Part shown: positions 1-11,167 of the stretch, piece after piece | Layout of the letters: the number at the start of each line of letters is the position of its first letter | Numbering within the stretch: the stretch's first letter is position 1 | NCBI RefSeq assembly: GCF_014522265.1 | Contig: NZ_CP017024.1 | Span: forward strand, 1-64,000 | Direction: 5' to 3' | Length of the DNA: 64,000 bases | From: Pseudomonas oryzihabitans | Lineage (GTDB): Bacteria > Pseudomonadota > Gammaproteobacteria > Pseudomonadales > Pseudomonadaceae | Made by a program: the position numbers and the translations under genes | Notes under the pieces: generated by a model | Database searches by the model: none | What the model was told of the DNA's origin: nothing | What the model saw: the letters and a program-made list of their open reading frames with translations, nothing else

Positions 1-994
1 AGCGCAGTCCAGGCCGCATGATAATCGGCAATGCTCAATGGCAGCTTTGCCACTAGCGAGGTATCGGCCTGCCCCTGCAAGCCTCGCTCGAGCTCATTGA
101 AGTCTTCAAGGAAAGCTTCGTTGGCTGCCGGATCATTACGTTTCTCCAGCACGACAAAGAGTCGTCCAGCCATCGAGGGTGCCAGGTGTTCGATCAGCGC
201 CTGCTCGATAAACAGATTGAGCTGAAACAGCGCAGAATCCTTGGCGATCCAACTTTGCAACCGTTGCCATCTGCGGTTTAGCTCAAGTGAACGCCATAAT
301 TTCCAGTTGACATTTCCTGCGGACAAAAACGCCCCATACGGATGAATACCACGGACGCACAGCTGCTGATCCGTTGCGAATTCGACTATCTCTTCGGCAG
401 TGACCCGCATGTTGAAATGCATGAAGTCGTTAGGGTCTGAGCTTCGCGTCAGGGGCTCCGGCCACGAAGCCCTATCCTGACCGAATGCATAATGAGCGTT
501 GGCCAAGGAGTGTATATCGAACAAGATTCGCCCCCCGGCCGTACGACCCTCAGCCAGTCCGTCAGGGCTTCCCGCCAGTTGGGAAAATGCACCAGGACGT
601 TAAGAGCGACCACGGTGTCGGCATTGCCGTCACTACAGGGCAGCGCTAATAGGTCGCCCTGCCGAAGATCGAGGGTTAGTTCCTCGGCCAGGCGGCGCGT
701 TTCGTCCAGCATCGCCTGAGAGCTATCCACACCGGTCACCTGGTAACCGTCGCGCGCCAGGGCGATGGCCGCCCGGCCCGTACCCGTCCCCACATCGACG
801 ACCTGCTTTCCGCTAGCGTTTCGCCGAATCAGATCGATCTCCAGCAGATGCTTGAGCTGATTGGTGCCGCTATTTTCGACCATTCGCTGCGAGTACCAGG
901 AAACCATCCCAGGATCAGTCCAGGCGTGGGTTTTCCAGTTGATCAGGGCAGCATGCGGGGTATGGCCGGCAGCCTGGGTAGTGTTAGTACTCAT
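1..994 (-). pseudogene. SAM-dependent methyltransferase, frameshifted and cut by the window edge
   Basis: This is a class I SAM methyltransferase at the end of the pseudaminic acid operon. The N-terminal part, read down from 994, has the glycine-rich SAM site VVDVGTGTGRAAIALA, then LDLRQGDLLALP and the late motif RVVRPGG. In that frame it stops at 449. From about position 530 the next frame continues as GGRILFDIHSLANAHYAFG and stays open to position 1, so one protein has been split. The break is at a run of six C (531-536), where seven would restore the frame. The start is the ATG at 994: it follows a GGAG with 9-base spacing and overlaps the pseI stop as ATGA. The C terminus lies beyond the window. 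The substrate is unknown; sugar or flagellin-glycan methylation is inferred from context only. Confidence 0.75.
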
Positions 995-2043
995 TGCAGC
1001 AAGCTCCAAGCAAGAGGGGTACCACGAGGAATGGCCTGTCGCGCTTGCCGGCCTATCACCTCGTTTAGATGAGCGGGAGCGAGCCCGAGTCCTGGACGTA
1101 TCGATCTGACGTGCCCAGGCGTAAGGATCTCACCTGCCCCGAGATCCTTCACCACGTATAGCGAACGACGAAACTGCAGCGATGGTCGCTCGGCTGCCTG
1201 GACGCCATAACGGATTCCGCCCAATGCCTGCCAGGCCCGTTCGGTCTCGGTAACCAAGCTACGAAGTTCATCGGGCTCCAGAGAAAAAGCTGCATCGACA
1301 CCACCGTCGGCGCGATCCAGGGTGAAGTGCTTCTCGATGACCGTAGCCCCAAGCGCGACTGCGGCGACGGCCGCACCGATACCGCCGGTATGATCGGAAA
1401 GTCCTACCTCACAGCCGAACAGCTCCTGCAGATGCGGCAGGGTACGCAAATGGCTGTCAGCGGCGGAGGCTGGGTAGGTGCTGGTGCACTTAAGTAACAC
1501 CAGTTCTTGGCATCCAGCCTGACGGGCCGTAGTGACGGCGGCATCCAATTCCGCGATCGAGGCCATACCGGTGGAAATGATCAGTGGCTTGCCCGTGGCG
1601 GCTACCCGAGCGATCAGCGGGAGATCCGTATTTTCGAAGCTGGCAATCTTGTAGGCCGGTACCGAAAGACGCTCGAGAAAATCGACCGCGCTAGCATCGA
1701 AGGGCGTGGAAAACGCCAGCAATCCAAGTTCCGCCGCACGTGCGAACAAGGGTTCATGCCACTCCCAAGGCGTGTGTGCCTGCTCATACAGGCGATACAG
1801 AGAAGTGCCCTGCCAAAGACTATTTGGATCGGAAACGTGGAACTCCCCTTCATCCAGATCCAGCGTCATGGTGTCGGCCGTGTAGGTCTGCAGCTTGATA
1901 GCATGAGCACCCGCAGCAGCGGCTGCCTCGACGATGGCGAACGCACGCTCCAGAGATTGATTATGGTTGCCGCTCATTTCGGCAATTATGAAGGGGGGAG
2001 CTTCACGGCCGATTAACCGTTCACCGATACGAAATTCACTCAT
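991..2043 (-). CDS. pseI: Pseudaminic acid synthase PseI
   Basis: This 350-residue NeuB-family enzyme condenses 2,4-diacetamido-2,4,6-trideoxy-L-altrose with phosphoenolpyruvate to give pseudaminic acid in the cytoplasm. The N-terminal TIM barrel shows FIIAEMSGNHNQ near residues 18-29, which favours PseI over sialic acid synthase, then KLQTYTADT and the metal/substrate segment VIEKHFTLDR. The last 60 or so residues form the SAF (antifreeze-like) domain (SLYVVKDLGAGEIL to GRQARQAIPRGTPL). The start overlaps the end of pseGH by 4 bases and the stop overlaps the methyltransferase start as ATGA, so translation is probably coupled. Length is normal for the family. Legionaminic or sialic acid synthase is a less likely alternative because the neighbours are PseB, C, F, G and H. 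Confidence 0.93.
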   Translation of the reverse strand: MSEFRIGERLIGREAPPFIIAEMSGNHNQSLERAFAIVEAAAAAGAHAIKLQTYTADTMTLDLDEGEFHVSDPNSLWQGTSLYRLYEQAHTPWEWHEPLFARAAELGLLAFSTPFDASAVDFLERLSVPAYKIASFENTDLPLIARVAATGKPLIISTGMASIAELDAAVTTARQAGCQELVLLKCTSTYPASAADSHLRTLPHLQELFGCEVGLSDHTGGIGAAVAAVALGATVIEKHFTLDRADGGVDAAFSLEPDELRSLVTETERAWQALGGIRYGVQAAERPSLQFRRSLYVVKDLGAGEILTPGHVRSIRPGLGLAPAHLNEVIGRQARQAIPRGTPLAWSLLQ

Positions 2044-3533
2044 CGACAGCCTCCCCGCAAAGGACGGTAGAGTTGATGAAGGCGCGGCTGATAGCCGGCC
2101 TGTTGAAAGAGTCGTAGCGAGACAGGATTGTCGTTACGCACTCGCGCCTCGATCTCTTCAATCTCCCACCCATGGTTGGCGAGATAGTCTTCTCCGTTCT
2201 GCAATAGCAGCGTTCCCCATCCTGCACCTAGCCGCTCTTCCAGAAGATAGATCGAGACTTCCGCGATCTTTGCAGAGCGTCGCTGGAAACGTATAACCCC
2301 AACAGGGGCGTCGAGAACGGACGCTATCAATAGCAAGTGTCCTTCAGTGTCGGCCAGAATTCGGTGCAGCCAGCCAAGATGGTCATCCCAAGAGAGCAGG
2401 TTCGTGTTCAAGGAGGCTCGACGAACCACCTCGGCATTACGTCCATCGTAGAGCAGTCGGGCATCATCTGCCGTGGCTGGACGCAGTCGGAGATCCTGGC
2501 CGAGCATGGCCGTGGTCACGCGGATAGTGCCGCGTCCATCCACCAGCGCCTTTGATTGCGCGGCGAGACTACGCCGCAGCTCATTGCTTAGCAGAAGCGT
2601 ACGTACAGCCGCACGATAATCGGCAACGTCGAGCGCTTCGGCCTCGCCGAGGTAGAGATGAGCACCACACTCCGCCAGCGACGCGGCATTGCCCTGCTGG
2701 TTCGGCGCTAGAGTCACACAGAGAGTCGGTCGCCCTAAGGCGGCACGTTCCCAGGTACTACCGCCTCCCGCCCCGATACAGAGATCGGCAGCGGCCATGA
2801 GCGTCGCGAAGTCCTCTACATGTCGCTGCAAATGCCAGTGCGAATGCTTCACCGTGAGCTGTTGAAGTTTGTCGAACGCCGGGTTAGCCGAGCCTGCGAC
2901 GATATCGACATGCAACGATGGAAAGGCTGCCAGTGCCTCTAGGACTTTGAACGTCTCACCCTTGGCATCCACGCCACCGAAGTTCACCAGTACCCGCTCA
3001 ACCGTCGCTCTTAGAGCTGTTTCTCTTCCCATGAATGCCGGCCGCAGCAATGCGAATCGCGGTCCAAACAATGTCCGCCCGATCTCGCTCAAAGCCATTT
3101 CCGGTCGAGTGAAGGCAGTGAGATTCTGATCCAGCAGCAGATCCACCGCGTGCTGACGCTGCGGTAAGTCGTCTATCGCCAGGACGCGCCTCGCGCGAAT
3201 CCTGATCGCACGCTCCCAGTCCGCCCCCAGGCCGTAGTGATCCACCACACACCAGTCGAAATCGAGTTCGTCGGGCAAGACTCGTAGCAGACAATCCATG
3301 TCCTCTGCCCAGGGCAATGGTGATTCGGGATCGTCACGCTGATCCAGGACCGAGAGTCTATGTACCGGATAGCCACGCGACTCGATTGCCGCGACTGCAT
3401 GGCCAGGCTCCATACGACAGGCGAAATGTACCGCGTAACCCATCGTCGCGAGGGCGTCCGCCAGCGTAAGACAACGCATGACATGGCCAGTACCGATTCG
3501 CAGCGAAGCATCGGCTCTGATCAGGATGTGCAT
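2040..3533 (-). CDS. pseG: PseG-PseH fusion: UDP-sugar hydrolase and N-acetyltransferase
   Basis: The 497 residues carry two pathway steps in one chain. Residues 1 to about 340 match PseG, which removes UDP from UDP-2,4-diacetamido-2,4,6-trideoxy-beta-L-altropyranose. They begin MHILIRADAS and include GTGHVMRC with the catalytic His at 17, and the GT-B-like nucleotide site GAGGGSTWERAALGRP. From about residue 345 (LRLRPATADDARLLYDGRN) a GNAT domain follows, matching PseH, which acetylates the 4-amino group using acetyl-CoA. Its acetyl-CoA loop region is LLEERLGAGWGTLLL and it ends with NDNPVSLRLFQQAGY. PseG and PseH are separate proteins in Campylobacter and Helicobacter, so the fusion joins the enzymes on either side of one intermediate, the reverse of their order in the chain. 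The start overlaps pseF by 13 bases. Confidence 0.9.
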   Translation of the reverse strand: MHILIRADASLRIGTGHVMRCLTLADALATMGYAVHFACRMEPGHAVAAIESRGYPVHRLSVLDQRDDPESPLPWAEDMDCLLRVLPDELDFDWCVVDHYGLGADWERAIRIRARRVLAIDDLPQRQHAVDLLLDQNLTAFTRPEMALSEIGRTLFGPRFALLRPAFMGRETALRATVERVLVNFGGVDAKGETFKVLEALAAFPSLHVDIVAGSANPAFDKLQQLTVKHSHWHLQRHVEDFATLMAAADLCIGAGGGSTWERAALGRPTLCVTLAPNQQGNAASLAECGAHLYLGEAEALDVADYRAAVRTLLLSNELRRSLAAQSKALVDGRGTIRVTTAMLGQDLRLRPATADDARLLYDGRNAEVVRRASLNTNLLSWDDHLGWLHRILADTEGHLLLIASVLDAPVGVIRFQRRSAKIAEVSIYLLEERLGAGWGTLLLQNGEDYLANHGWEIEEIEARVRNDNPVSLRLFQQAGYQPRLHQLYRPLRGGCR

Positions 3534-4234
3534 TCAGAAATCCTGGATTGCAAAGCGGCATAGATCAGCTCTGCTCGGTACCAGTCATCCAGAGTATCGA
3601 TATCCTGGACCTGGTAGCGCGGGAGCCGCAGGGGTAGCGACTTCGCACCATGCAAGGGCTCACCCTGCAACCAAGCCCAGGCTCTTCCCCAGTAGAACTG
3701 GCCAGCATCATGAAAGGCGGGTTCGAGATCCTGAGAACGGGTCTCGCGATATTGTGGATAAAGCGATTCGAGACTGCCGTCCGTTGTCATTCGTAACGCA
3801 CGCTGCACCGGTGCTGGAAAGTCCGCGACAGTGAAGGCATAGGCTTTGTGGACCCACGCCTCGAGCAACGCCAGCCCTGCAGCCAGATCGCTCACCTGGA
3901 CAAAGGGGGCGGTGGCGTAAAGGCAGCAGGTGTAATCCGCATGACAGCCTGCCTTCTGTAGTTCACTCAGCGCATGCTGGATGACGGGAAGAGTACCTGC
4001 GTAGTCATTGGCCAGCTCGGCAGGCCTTACAAAGGGAACTTCGGCACCATAACGCAGGGCGACATCGGCAATCTCCGCATCATCGGTACTGACCACCACA
4101 CGCCCGAACAAGCCACTTTGCAGAGCTGCTTCGATCGAATAGGCGAGCATGGGACGACCATGGAACAAGCGAATGTTCTTACGTGGAATACGCTTGCTGC
4201 CGCCGCGAGCAGGAATAATCGCTACCGCTCTCAT
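3521..4234 (-). CDS. pseF: Pseudaminic acid cytidylyltransferase PseF
   Basis: A 237-residue nucleotidyltransferase that activates pseudaminic acid with CTP to CMP-pseudaminic acid, the donor for O-glycosylation. It opens with the CMP-NeuA signature IIPARGGSKRIPRKN, followed by VVVSTDDAEIADVA and LYATAPFVQ, which are typical of this family. I chose the ATG at 4234, which gives MRAVAIIPARGG, the usual family N terminus. An in-frame GTG at 4252 would add six residues. The gap to pseC is 58 bases, the largest inside this locus, and the 3' end overlaps pseG by 13 bases. Confidence 0.92.
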   Translation of the reverse strand: MRAVAIIPARGGSKRIPRKNIRLFHGRPMLAYSIEAALQSGLFGRVVVSTDDAEIADVALRYGAEVPFVRPAELANDYAGTLPVIQHALSELQKAGCHADYTCCLYATAPFVQVSDLAAGLALLEAWVHKAYAFTVADFPAPVQRALRMTTDGSLESLYPQYRETRSQDLEPAFHDAGQFYWGRAWAWLQGEPLHGAKSLPLRLPRYQVQDIDTLDDWYRAELIYAALQSRISECTS

Positions 4235-4292
4235 AGGCGCCCCCCGATGCACAGGCAGCGCCGACAGGGGCCCGGTAGAACCCTTCGTAGCT

Positions 4293-6520
<2,228 letters not shown>

Positions 6521-6543
6521 CTATCGGAAGAGTAGCAGCAAAA

Positions 6544-6561
6544 AATCGGCCAATCCCGATT
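6544..6561 (-). terminator. Rho-independent terminator after flgL
   Basis: Read on the minus strand just after the flgL stop, a 6-bp stem AATCGG/CCGATT with a short loop is followed by a run of T. It would end the flgF-flgL transcript before the pse genes. Confidence 0.65.
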
Positions 6562-6579
6562 CAGTAATGACCAGGGACC

Positions 6580-7878
6580 TTACAGATAATTGAACAGACT
6601 CAACTGCGACACTTTCACGAAACTCTGCTGGGTCGCCTGCAGTACGGTGTTCTGCAGCGCGTAGCGTGACAAAGCCTCAGCATAGTCCAGATCCTGGAGG
6701 TCCGACTGCACCGACTTGTTGACCAGGCTGACGTCGGCGATGAAGTCGCTGGTGGAGTCGATGACGTTGAGACGTGCACCAACCTTGCCGCGGATGCCAT
6801 CGACCTGGGTATAGGCCGTATCGAGGTTGCTCAGGGCTACTGCAGCGTTGTCGCGCATCTTGTACACACCCTCGGTGCTGCCATCGCCGCTCTCCAGGGC
6901 CTTGCGCAGATCGGATACCACGTTGAGCAGGCTGCGCTTCTCGTTGGAGGTATCGCGGGTGATCTTGAACTCATCGCCGGCAGCGGGAGCACCGTCCATC
7001 TGCACCTTCACCCCGCCGTAGTTGATGAACTTGCTGGCTTCCTGGGTGCTGTTGAGGCTGTCCGCCTTGAGCTGGCCAGCCGGCGGATTGGCCGGGTCGT
7101 AGGCCGCCCATTCGGCAGCGGTAGGCGCCTTGGACAGATCGTAGATGACGTATTTCTTGTCATCGAGGAAATGGATGCCGACGCCATCGGTAGCGGCCGG
7201 TGGGTTGCTGGCGGGAAAAGTGGAATCGTAGGCTTTCTTGTCATCCACCAAGCCGAGCGAGATCCGCCCGGTACCCGTGTTGCCAGCCACCGGCGTGGTA
7301 TCCACCCGATTGGCGTTGAAGTTGTTCTCGAAGGCGTCCTTGCCGCTGTCGCTGATGGGCACGAAGGTCGAGCTGGCGATCTGTACGCTGCGCTGGCCTT
7401 CATCACCGTTGTAGCTGTAGGTGCCATCGGCGTTGCGCACATAGGGCTGGGTATCGCCCATGGAGCCGGAGAACAGGTACTTGCCGCTGGCATCCTTGCT
7501 GTTCATCAGGTTCATCAGCTCGTCTTCGCGCTGACCGACCTCCTTGGCCAGGGACGCGCGATCGGTTGGATCCAAGGCACCGTTGCCGGCCTGGACGGCG
7601 ATCTCGCGGATGCGCGTCAGCACGGTTTCCACCGAGGTCAGCATGGACTCCTCGGTGTTGAGGCTGTTCTTGGCGGCGGTCATGCCGGTGTTGTACTGAC
7701 CGTTGAGCGCCTCTTCCTGGCTGATCTGCAACAGCTTGACCGAGGCCACCGGATCGTCCGCCGGGGTCAGGATCTTCTTGCCCGTGCTGATCTCTTCCTG
7801 AGTACGGGTGACGCTGCCGTAGTTGTTCTGCAGGCCGCTGATGCCGTTGTTGAATGCCTGGACGGTTGAGATGCGCAT
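6580..7878 (-). CDS. flgL: Flagellar hook-associated protein 3 FlgL
   Basis: This 432-residue protein is the second hook-filament junction protein, placed between FlgK and the flagellin filament. It has flagellin-like ends. The N terminus reads MRISTVQAFNNGISGLQNN, followed by EISTGKKILTPADDPVAS, and the C terminus is amphipathic (DLDYAEALSRYALQNTVLQ). The variable surface domain is about 150 residues. It is last in the flgF-flgL unit, 11 bases after flgK, and is followed by a terminator and then the pseudaminic acid genes. Confidence 0.96.
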   Translation of the reverse strand: MRISTVQAFNNGISGLQNNYGSVTRTQEEISTGKKILTPADDPVASVKLLQISQEEALNGQYNTGMTAAKNSLNTEESMLTSVETVLTRIREIAVQAGNGALDPTDRASLAKEVGQREDELMNLMNSKDASGKYLFSGSMGDTQPYVRNADGTYSYNGDEGQRSVQIASSTFVPISDSGKDAFENNFNANRVDTTPVAGNTGTGRISLGLVDDKKAYDSTFPASNPPAATDGVGIHFLDDKKYVIYDLSKAPTAAEWAAYDPANPPAGQLKADSLNSTQEASKFINYGGVKVQMDGAPAAGDEFKITRDTSNEKRSLLNVVSDLRKALESGDGSTEGVYKMRDNAAVALSNLDTAYTQVDGIRGKVGARLNVIDSTSDFIADVSLVNKSVQSDLQDLDYAEALSRYALQNTVLQATQQSFVKVSQLSLFNYL

Positions 7879-7889
7879 GGGCGGTTTCC

Positions 7890-9929
7890 TTATCTGAAGG
7901 CGCCGAGCAGGGTATCGAACAGCGACTGGGCGATCTTGATGACCTGCGCCGAGGCACCGTAGTACTGCTGGAACTGGACGAGTTTGGCGGCTTCCTCGTC
8001 GAGGTTGACGGCCGACAGGGAGTCACGGTTGTCCTGGGACTGCTTGAGCACGGTTTCGCTGGCGGCCGAATCCACCCGCACCTGGGCGGTCAGGGTACCG
8101 ACCCGCTCCACCAGGCCGCCGTAAGCGTTGTTGTAGGTGGTGCCGGTATTGCCATAGCCGCCCATGGTGGGCTTGGTCTGCAAGGCCACCAGGTTCAGCG
8201 CGTTACGGTTGTCCGAGACCGCGCCCTTGTTGGTCCCCAGGGTAAAGCTGTCACCGGCCTGGGGAACGCCACTGATATTGAAATCGTAGGTGTAGCTGTT
8301 GCTGGTGGTCGGGTCGGTATACGTGAGGCGAACAGCGTTGGTCTGGCCACTGGTAAGACCGGTCGTTGAAGGCGACACGTAGCTGAGCGTCGCGCCGCTC
8401 GGCAGGGTGCCATCCAACTGGCTGGTAGTGCTGTTGAAGCTCAGCTTCAGCCCATTGGCTCCGAACAGCCGCCCGAAGTCGGCGGTGTTGACCGGCGACA
8501 CCGTGCTGGTCAGCGCCGGTTGGGTGATGGCCCCCGTACCGCGGTTGTTGGTCGTGGCCGCGGTCTTGGCGGTACCGGCGAAGCCCAGCTGATCGGCCTG
8601 GGCTAGATCCACCTTGAGCTGGGAAGCACCGCGACGCGTCGGCTGCAGGCTGAAGACATCGCCAGCCTGGGCCTTGGCGAGCTCGGCAGCACTGAATTGC
8701 ACCTTGAAGCCCTGATCGTTGCCATTGGCATCCGTCAGGGTCAGGGTGACCGGATCGGTACCGCTCTGGTTGACCGTGAGCGCCGCGTTGTCACTCGCCC
8801 GCCGCGCCGTGAAGCCGGTGCCGTTGTAGTCGAGACGGTAGTCGCTGGGCGAGAGCTTGCTGGTATCGGTGATGCTCAGGGTCGCGCTGGCCGAGCCGGT
8901 ATTGGTGGCCCGCCCCATCACCCGCAGGCCGATGCTCTGGGTGTCGTTGATGTCGCCGAACAGCGCCGAGCCGGCATTGCCGGACAGGTCCAGGCCCTGT
9001 CCCAGCTGCTTGTTGACGGTGTCCGCCAGGGTCAGCGACAACTGCCCCAGGCTGTTGTAGGCGTGGTCCAGAGCCGTGTCGCGATAGGACAGCAGGCCGC
9101 CCATCTCGCCGCCGCTCAGCTGGCTGGTGACATTCTGCTCGGTCGAGCCGGAGGTCAGGACGATCTGGAAGCGCGAGGGATCGTCGGTGCCGGGCTTGGC
9201 CGTCATGCTGGACACGGTATTGCCCACCACCAGCGGCTGGCCGGTGCCAACGAAGAGGTTCAGCGCGCCGTCGTCCTGTTCCACTACCTGCAGCCCGACC
9301 ATGCCGGACAGCTGCTTGATCGCCTGTTCACGGGAATCGATGAGATCGTTGGGCGAACCGCCGGCGGCCTTGGAGCGGGCGATGGCGTCGTTGAGACTGC
9401 CGACGCTCTTGGCCAGGGCGTTGACCTGATTGGTCAGCGCCGACAGCTGGTCGTTGATCTGGCCGTTCTGCTTGTCGACCTGGTCGTACAGGGTGTTGAA
9501 CGACTTGGCCATGCCCTGGGCCTGAGCCAGCACGGCCTCCCGCGCCGGGATCGACGAAGGATCCTGGGCAGCGGTCTGCAGGGTGGCGAAGAACTTCTGC
9601 ATGGCCGGGGTGATACCCGTCGTGCTGTCGGACAGCAGGCCGTCGAGCTGGGAGATCTGGCTCTTGAAGGTCTGCAGTTCGCTGTTCTGGCTGTTGGCCG
9701 AGCGCACCTGGCTGGTGAGGAAATCGCTGGCGAGGCGGCGTACATCCACCGTCTGGGAGCCGGAACCGACATAACCCGAGCCATTGAACTGGGCGATGTT
9801 GGTCTGCTGGATGGTCTCCTGCCGCGAATAGCCGGGCGTGTTGACGTTGGCGATGTTGTGGCCGGTGGTGGTCAGGGCGTTCTGCGTGGTGCGCAGGCCC
9901 GACAGACCAATGGAAAGTAGATCAGCCAT
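7890..9929 (-). CDS. flgK: Flagellar hook-associated protein 1 FlgK
   Basis: The first hook-filament junction protein, secreted by the flagellar type III apparatus with FlgN as chaperone. It has 679 residues, in the range of Pseudomonas FlgK. The N terminus carries the rod/hook family signature MADLLSIGLSGLRTTQNAL followed by NIANVNTPGYSRQE. The C terminus SAVNLDEEAAKLVQFQQYYGASAQVIKIAQ is the coiled-coil closing segment. The long central part is rich in Thr, Ser, Asn and Gly and probably surface exposed. It lies 8 bases after flgJ. Confidence 0.96.
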   Translation of the reverse strand: MADLLSIGLSGLRTTQNALTTTGHNIANVNTPGYSRQETIQQTNIAQFNGSGYVGSGSQTVDVRRLASDFLTSQVRSANSQNSELQTFKSQISQLDGLLSDSTTGITPAMQKFFATLQTAAQDPSSIPAREAVLAQAQGMAKSFNTLYDQVDKQNGQINDQLSALTNQVNALAKSVGSLNDAIARSKAAGGSPNDLIDSREQAIKQLSGMVGLQVVEQDDGALNLFVGTGQPLVVGNTVSSMTAKPGTDDPSRFQIVLTSGSTEQNVTSQLSGGEMGGLLSYRDTALDHAYNSLGQLSLTLADTVNKQLGQGLDLSGNAGSALFGDINDTQSIGLRVMGRATNTGSASATLSITDTSKLSPSDYRLDYNGTGFTARRASDNAALTVNQSGTDPVTLTLTDANGNDQGFKVQFSAAELAKAQAGDVFSLQPTRRGASQLKVDLAQADQLGFAGTAKTAATTNNRGTGAITQPALTSTVSPVNTADFGRLFGANGLKLSFNSTTSQLDGTLPSGATLSYVSPSTTGLTSGQTNAVRLTYTDPTTSNSYTYDFNISGVPQAGDSFTLGTNKGAVSDNRNALNLVALQTKPTMGGYGNTGTTYNNAYGGLVERVGTLTAQVRVDSAASETVLKQSQDNRDSLSAVNLDEEAAKLVQFQQYYGASAQVIKIAQSLFDTLLGAFR

Positions 9930-9937
9930 GGCTCACC

Positions 9938-11155
9938 TCAACCGCGGGACGGACTGGTGCCCAGGGAGGCGACCGTCTGATAGGTGTTCATGTTGCGGGC
10001 GATCTGGATCACCTTGCGTGCGTATTGCGGATCGGTGGCGTAGCCGGCCTGCTGCAGGCCCTGCATGAAGCGCTCGGAGTTGCCGTTGGTGGACAGCGCC
10101 TTGTCGTAGCGGTCGTTGCTCTGCAGGAAGTTCACATAGTCGTGGAAGCTGTCGGCGAAGGAATCGTAGGTGCGAAACTTGGCGGTCTCGGTCACCGCCT
10201 TGCCATTGACGAATTCCTGGGTCACCGCCGGGGCGCTGCCGCCGTCCCAGCCGTGGGACTTGATGCCGAACAGGTTGTTACTGTTGCTGCCATCGGCCTG
10301 CTTGACCATGTGCTTGCCCCAGCCGGTTTCCAGCGCCGCCTGGGCGACCAGGTACTTGGGGTCCACGCCCAGGCGCTTCGCCGCGGCTTCGGCCATGGGC
10401 ATCATGGTGTCGACGAATTCCTGACGGGTACGGAAACGGGTCTTGCCGGTGGCAGCGGCGCCGTCCACGCTGGCGACGGCCTCGGTCGAGGCAGCCGGCT
10501 TGCTGCCGGGTTGCGTGGCCTGCTGGCGCCAGGCGCTCTGGGCGGCAGCCACTTCCTGGAAGCTCTGCTTGAGGGTGGCGCCCTGCTCCGCCGCGCCGGA
10601 AATATTGGCGGCGGTACGCTCGGCCAATCGCCCGGGCAGCGCCAGCCGACGCGAATTGAGCGCGCTGGAATCGTCACGCCCGGACGCCACCGCATTGGTC
10701 GGCTTGAGGCCGTGGCTCGCCACGTCGTTGAGCTTGGCGTTGCGGCCGGCGGCCAGCTGGCCGTCGGTGGGCGCAGCCTGGCCGACCTGGGCGAAGGGAT
10801 TGGGGCGCGCCGACGGCTGGGCGGTCTTGCTCAGCTGGCGCTCGAGCACGTTGGCCAGGCCGATACCGCCGCCGTCCCGGGACAGGGAGACGGCCAGCTG
10901 CTGGTCGTACATGTCCTGGTACTGCTTGGTGGTTTCGCTGGAAAAGGGGCTGTCCTTGTCCGCCAGCGCCTGGTTGGCACTGCGCATGGACTTGAGCATC
11001 TGGCTCAGGAACAGCGACTCGAATTCGCCGGCGACCTTCTTGACGTTTTCCGAGCTGTCGCGATCTTTACCCTTCATCTGGGCCAACCGATTCAGGTCGG
11101 TAAAGGCCCCCGAATCCTTGACGTTGCCGTAGTTGCCACCCAGACGAGATTCCAT
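9938..11155 (-). CDS. flgJ: Flagellar rod-assembly protein and peptidoglycan hydrolase FlgJ
   Basis: FlgJ caps the growing rod and locally digests peptidoglycan so the rod can cross it. The 405 residues show both parts. Residues about 1-110 are the rod-binding domain (EFESLFLSQMLKSMRSANQAL, YQDMYDQQLAVSLSRDGGGIGLA). From about 240 to the end is a glucosaminidase domain (FVDTMMPMAEAAAKRLGVDP, AALETGWGKHM with the catalytic Glu, SNNLFGIKSHGWDGG). A low-complexity Ala-rich linker joins them. AAGGAG lies upstream of the ATG, 12 bases after flgI. Confidence 0.96.
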   Translation of the reverse strand: MESRLGGNYGNVKDSGAFTDLNRLAQMKGKDRDSSENVKKVAGEFESLFLSQMLKSMRSANQALADKDSPFSSETTKQYQDMYDQQLAVSLSRDGGGIGLANVLERQLSKTAQPSARPNPFAQVGQAAPTDGQLAAGRNAKLNDVASHGLKPTNAVASGRDDSSALNSRRLALPGRLAERTAANISGAAEQGATLKQSFQEVAAAQSAWRQQATQPGSKPAASTEAVASVDGAAATGKTRFRTRQEFVDTMMPMAEAAAKRLGVDPKYLVAQAALETGWGKHMVKQADGSNSNNLFGIKSHGWDGGSAPAVTQEFVNGKAVTETAKFRTYDSFADSFHDYVNFLQSNDRYDKALSTNGNSERFMQGLQQAGYATDPQYARKVIQIARNMNTYQTVASLGTSPSRG

Positions 11156-11167
11156 CGCCCGTTCTCC

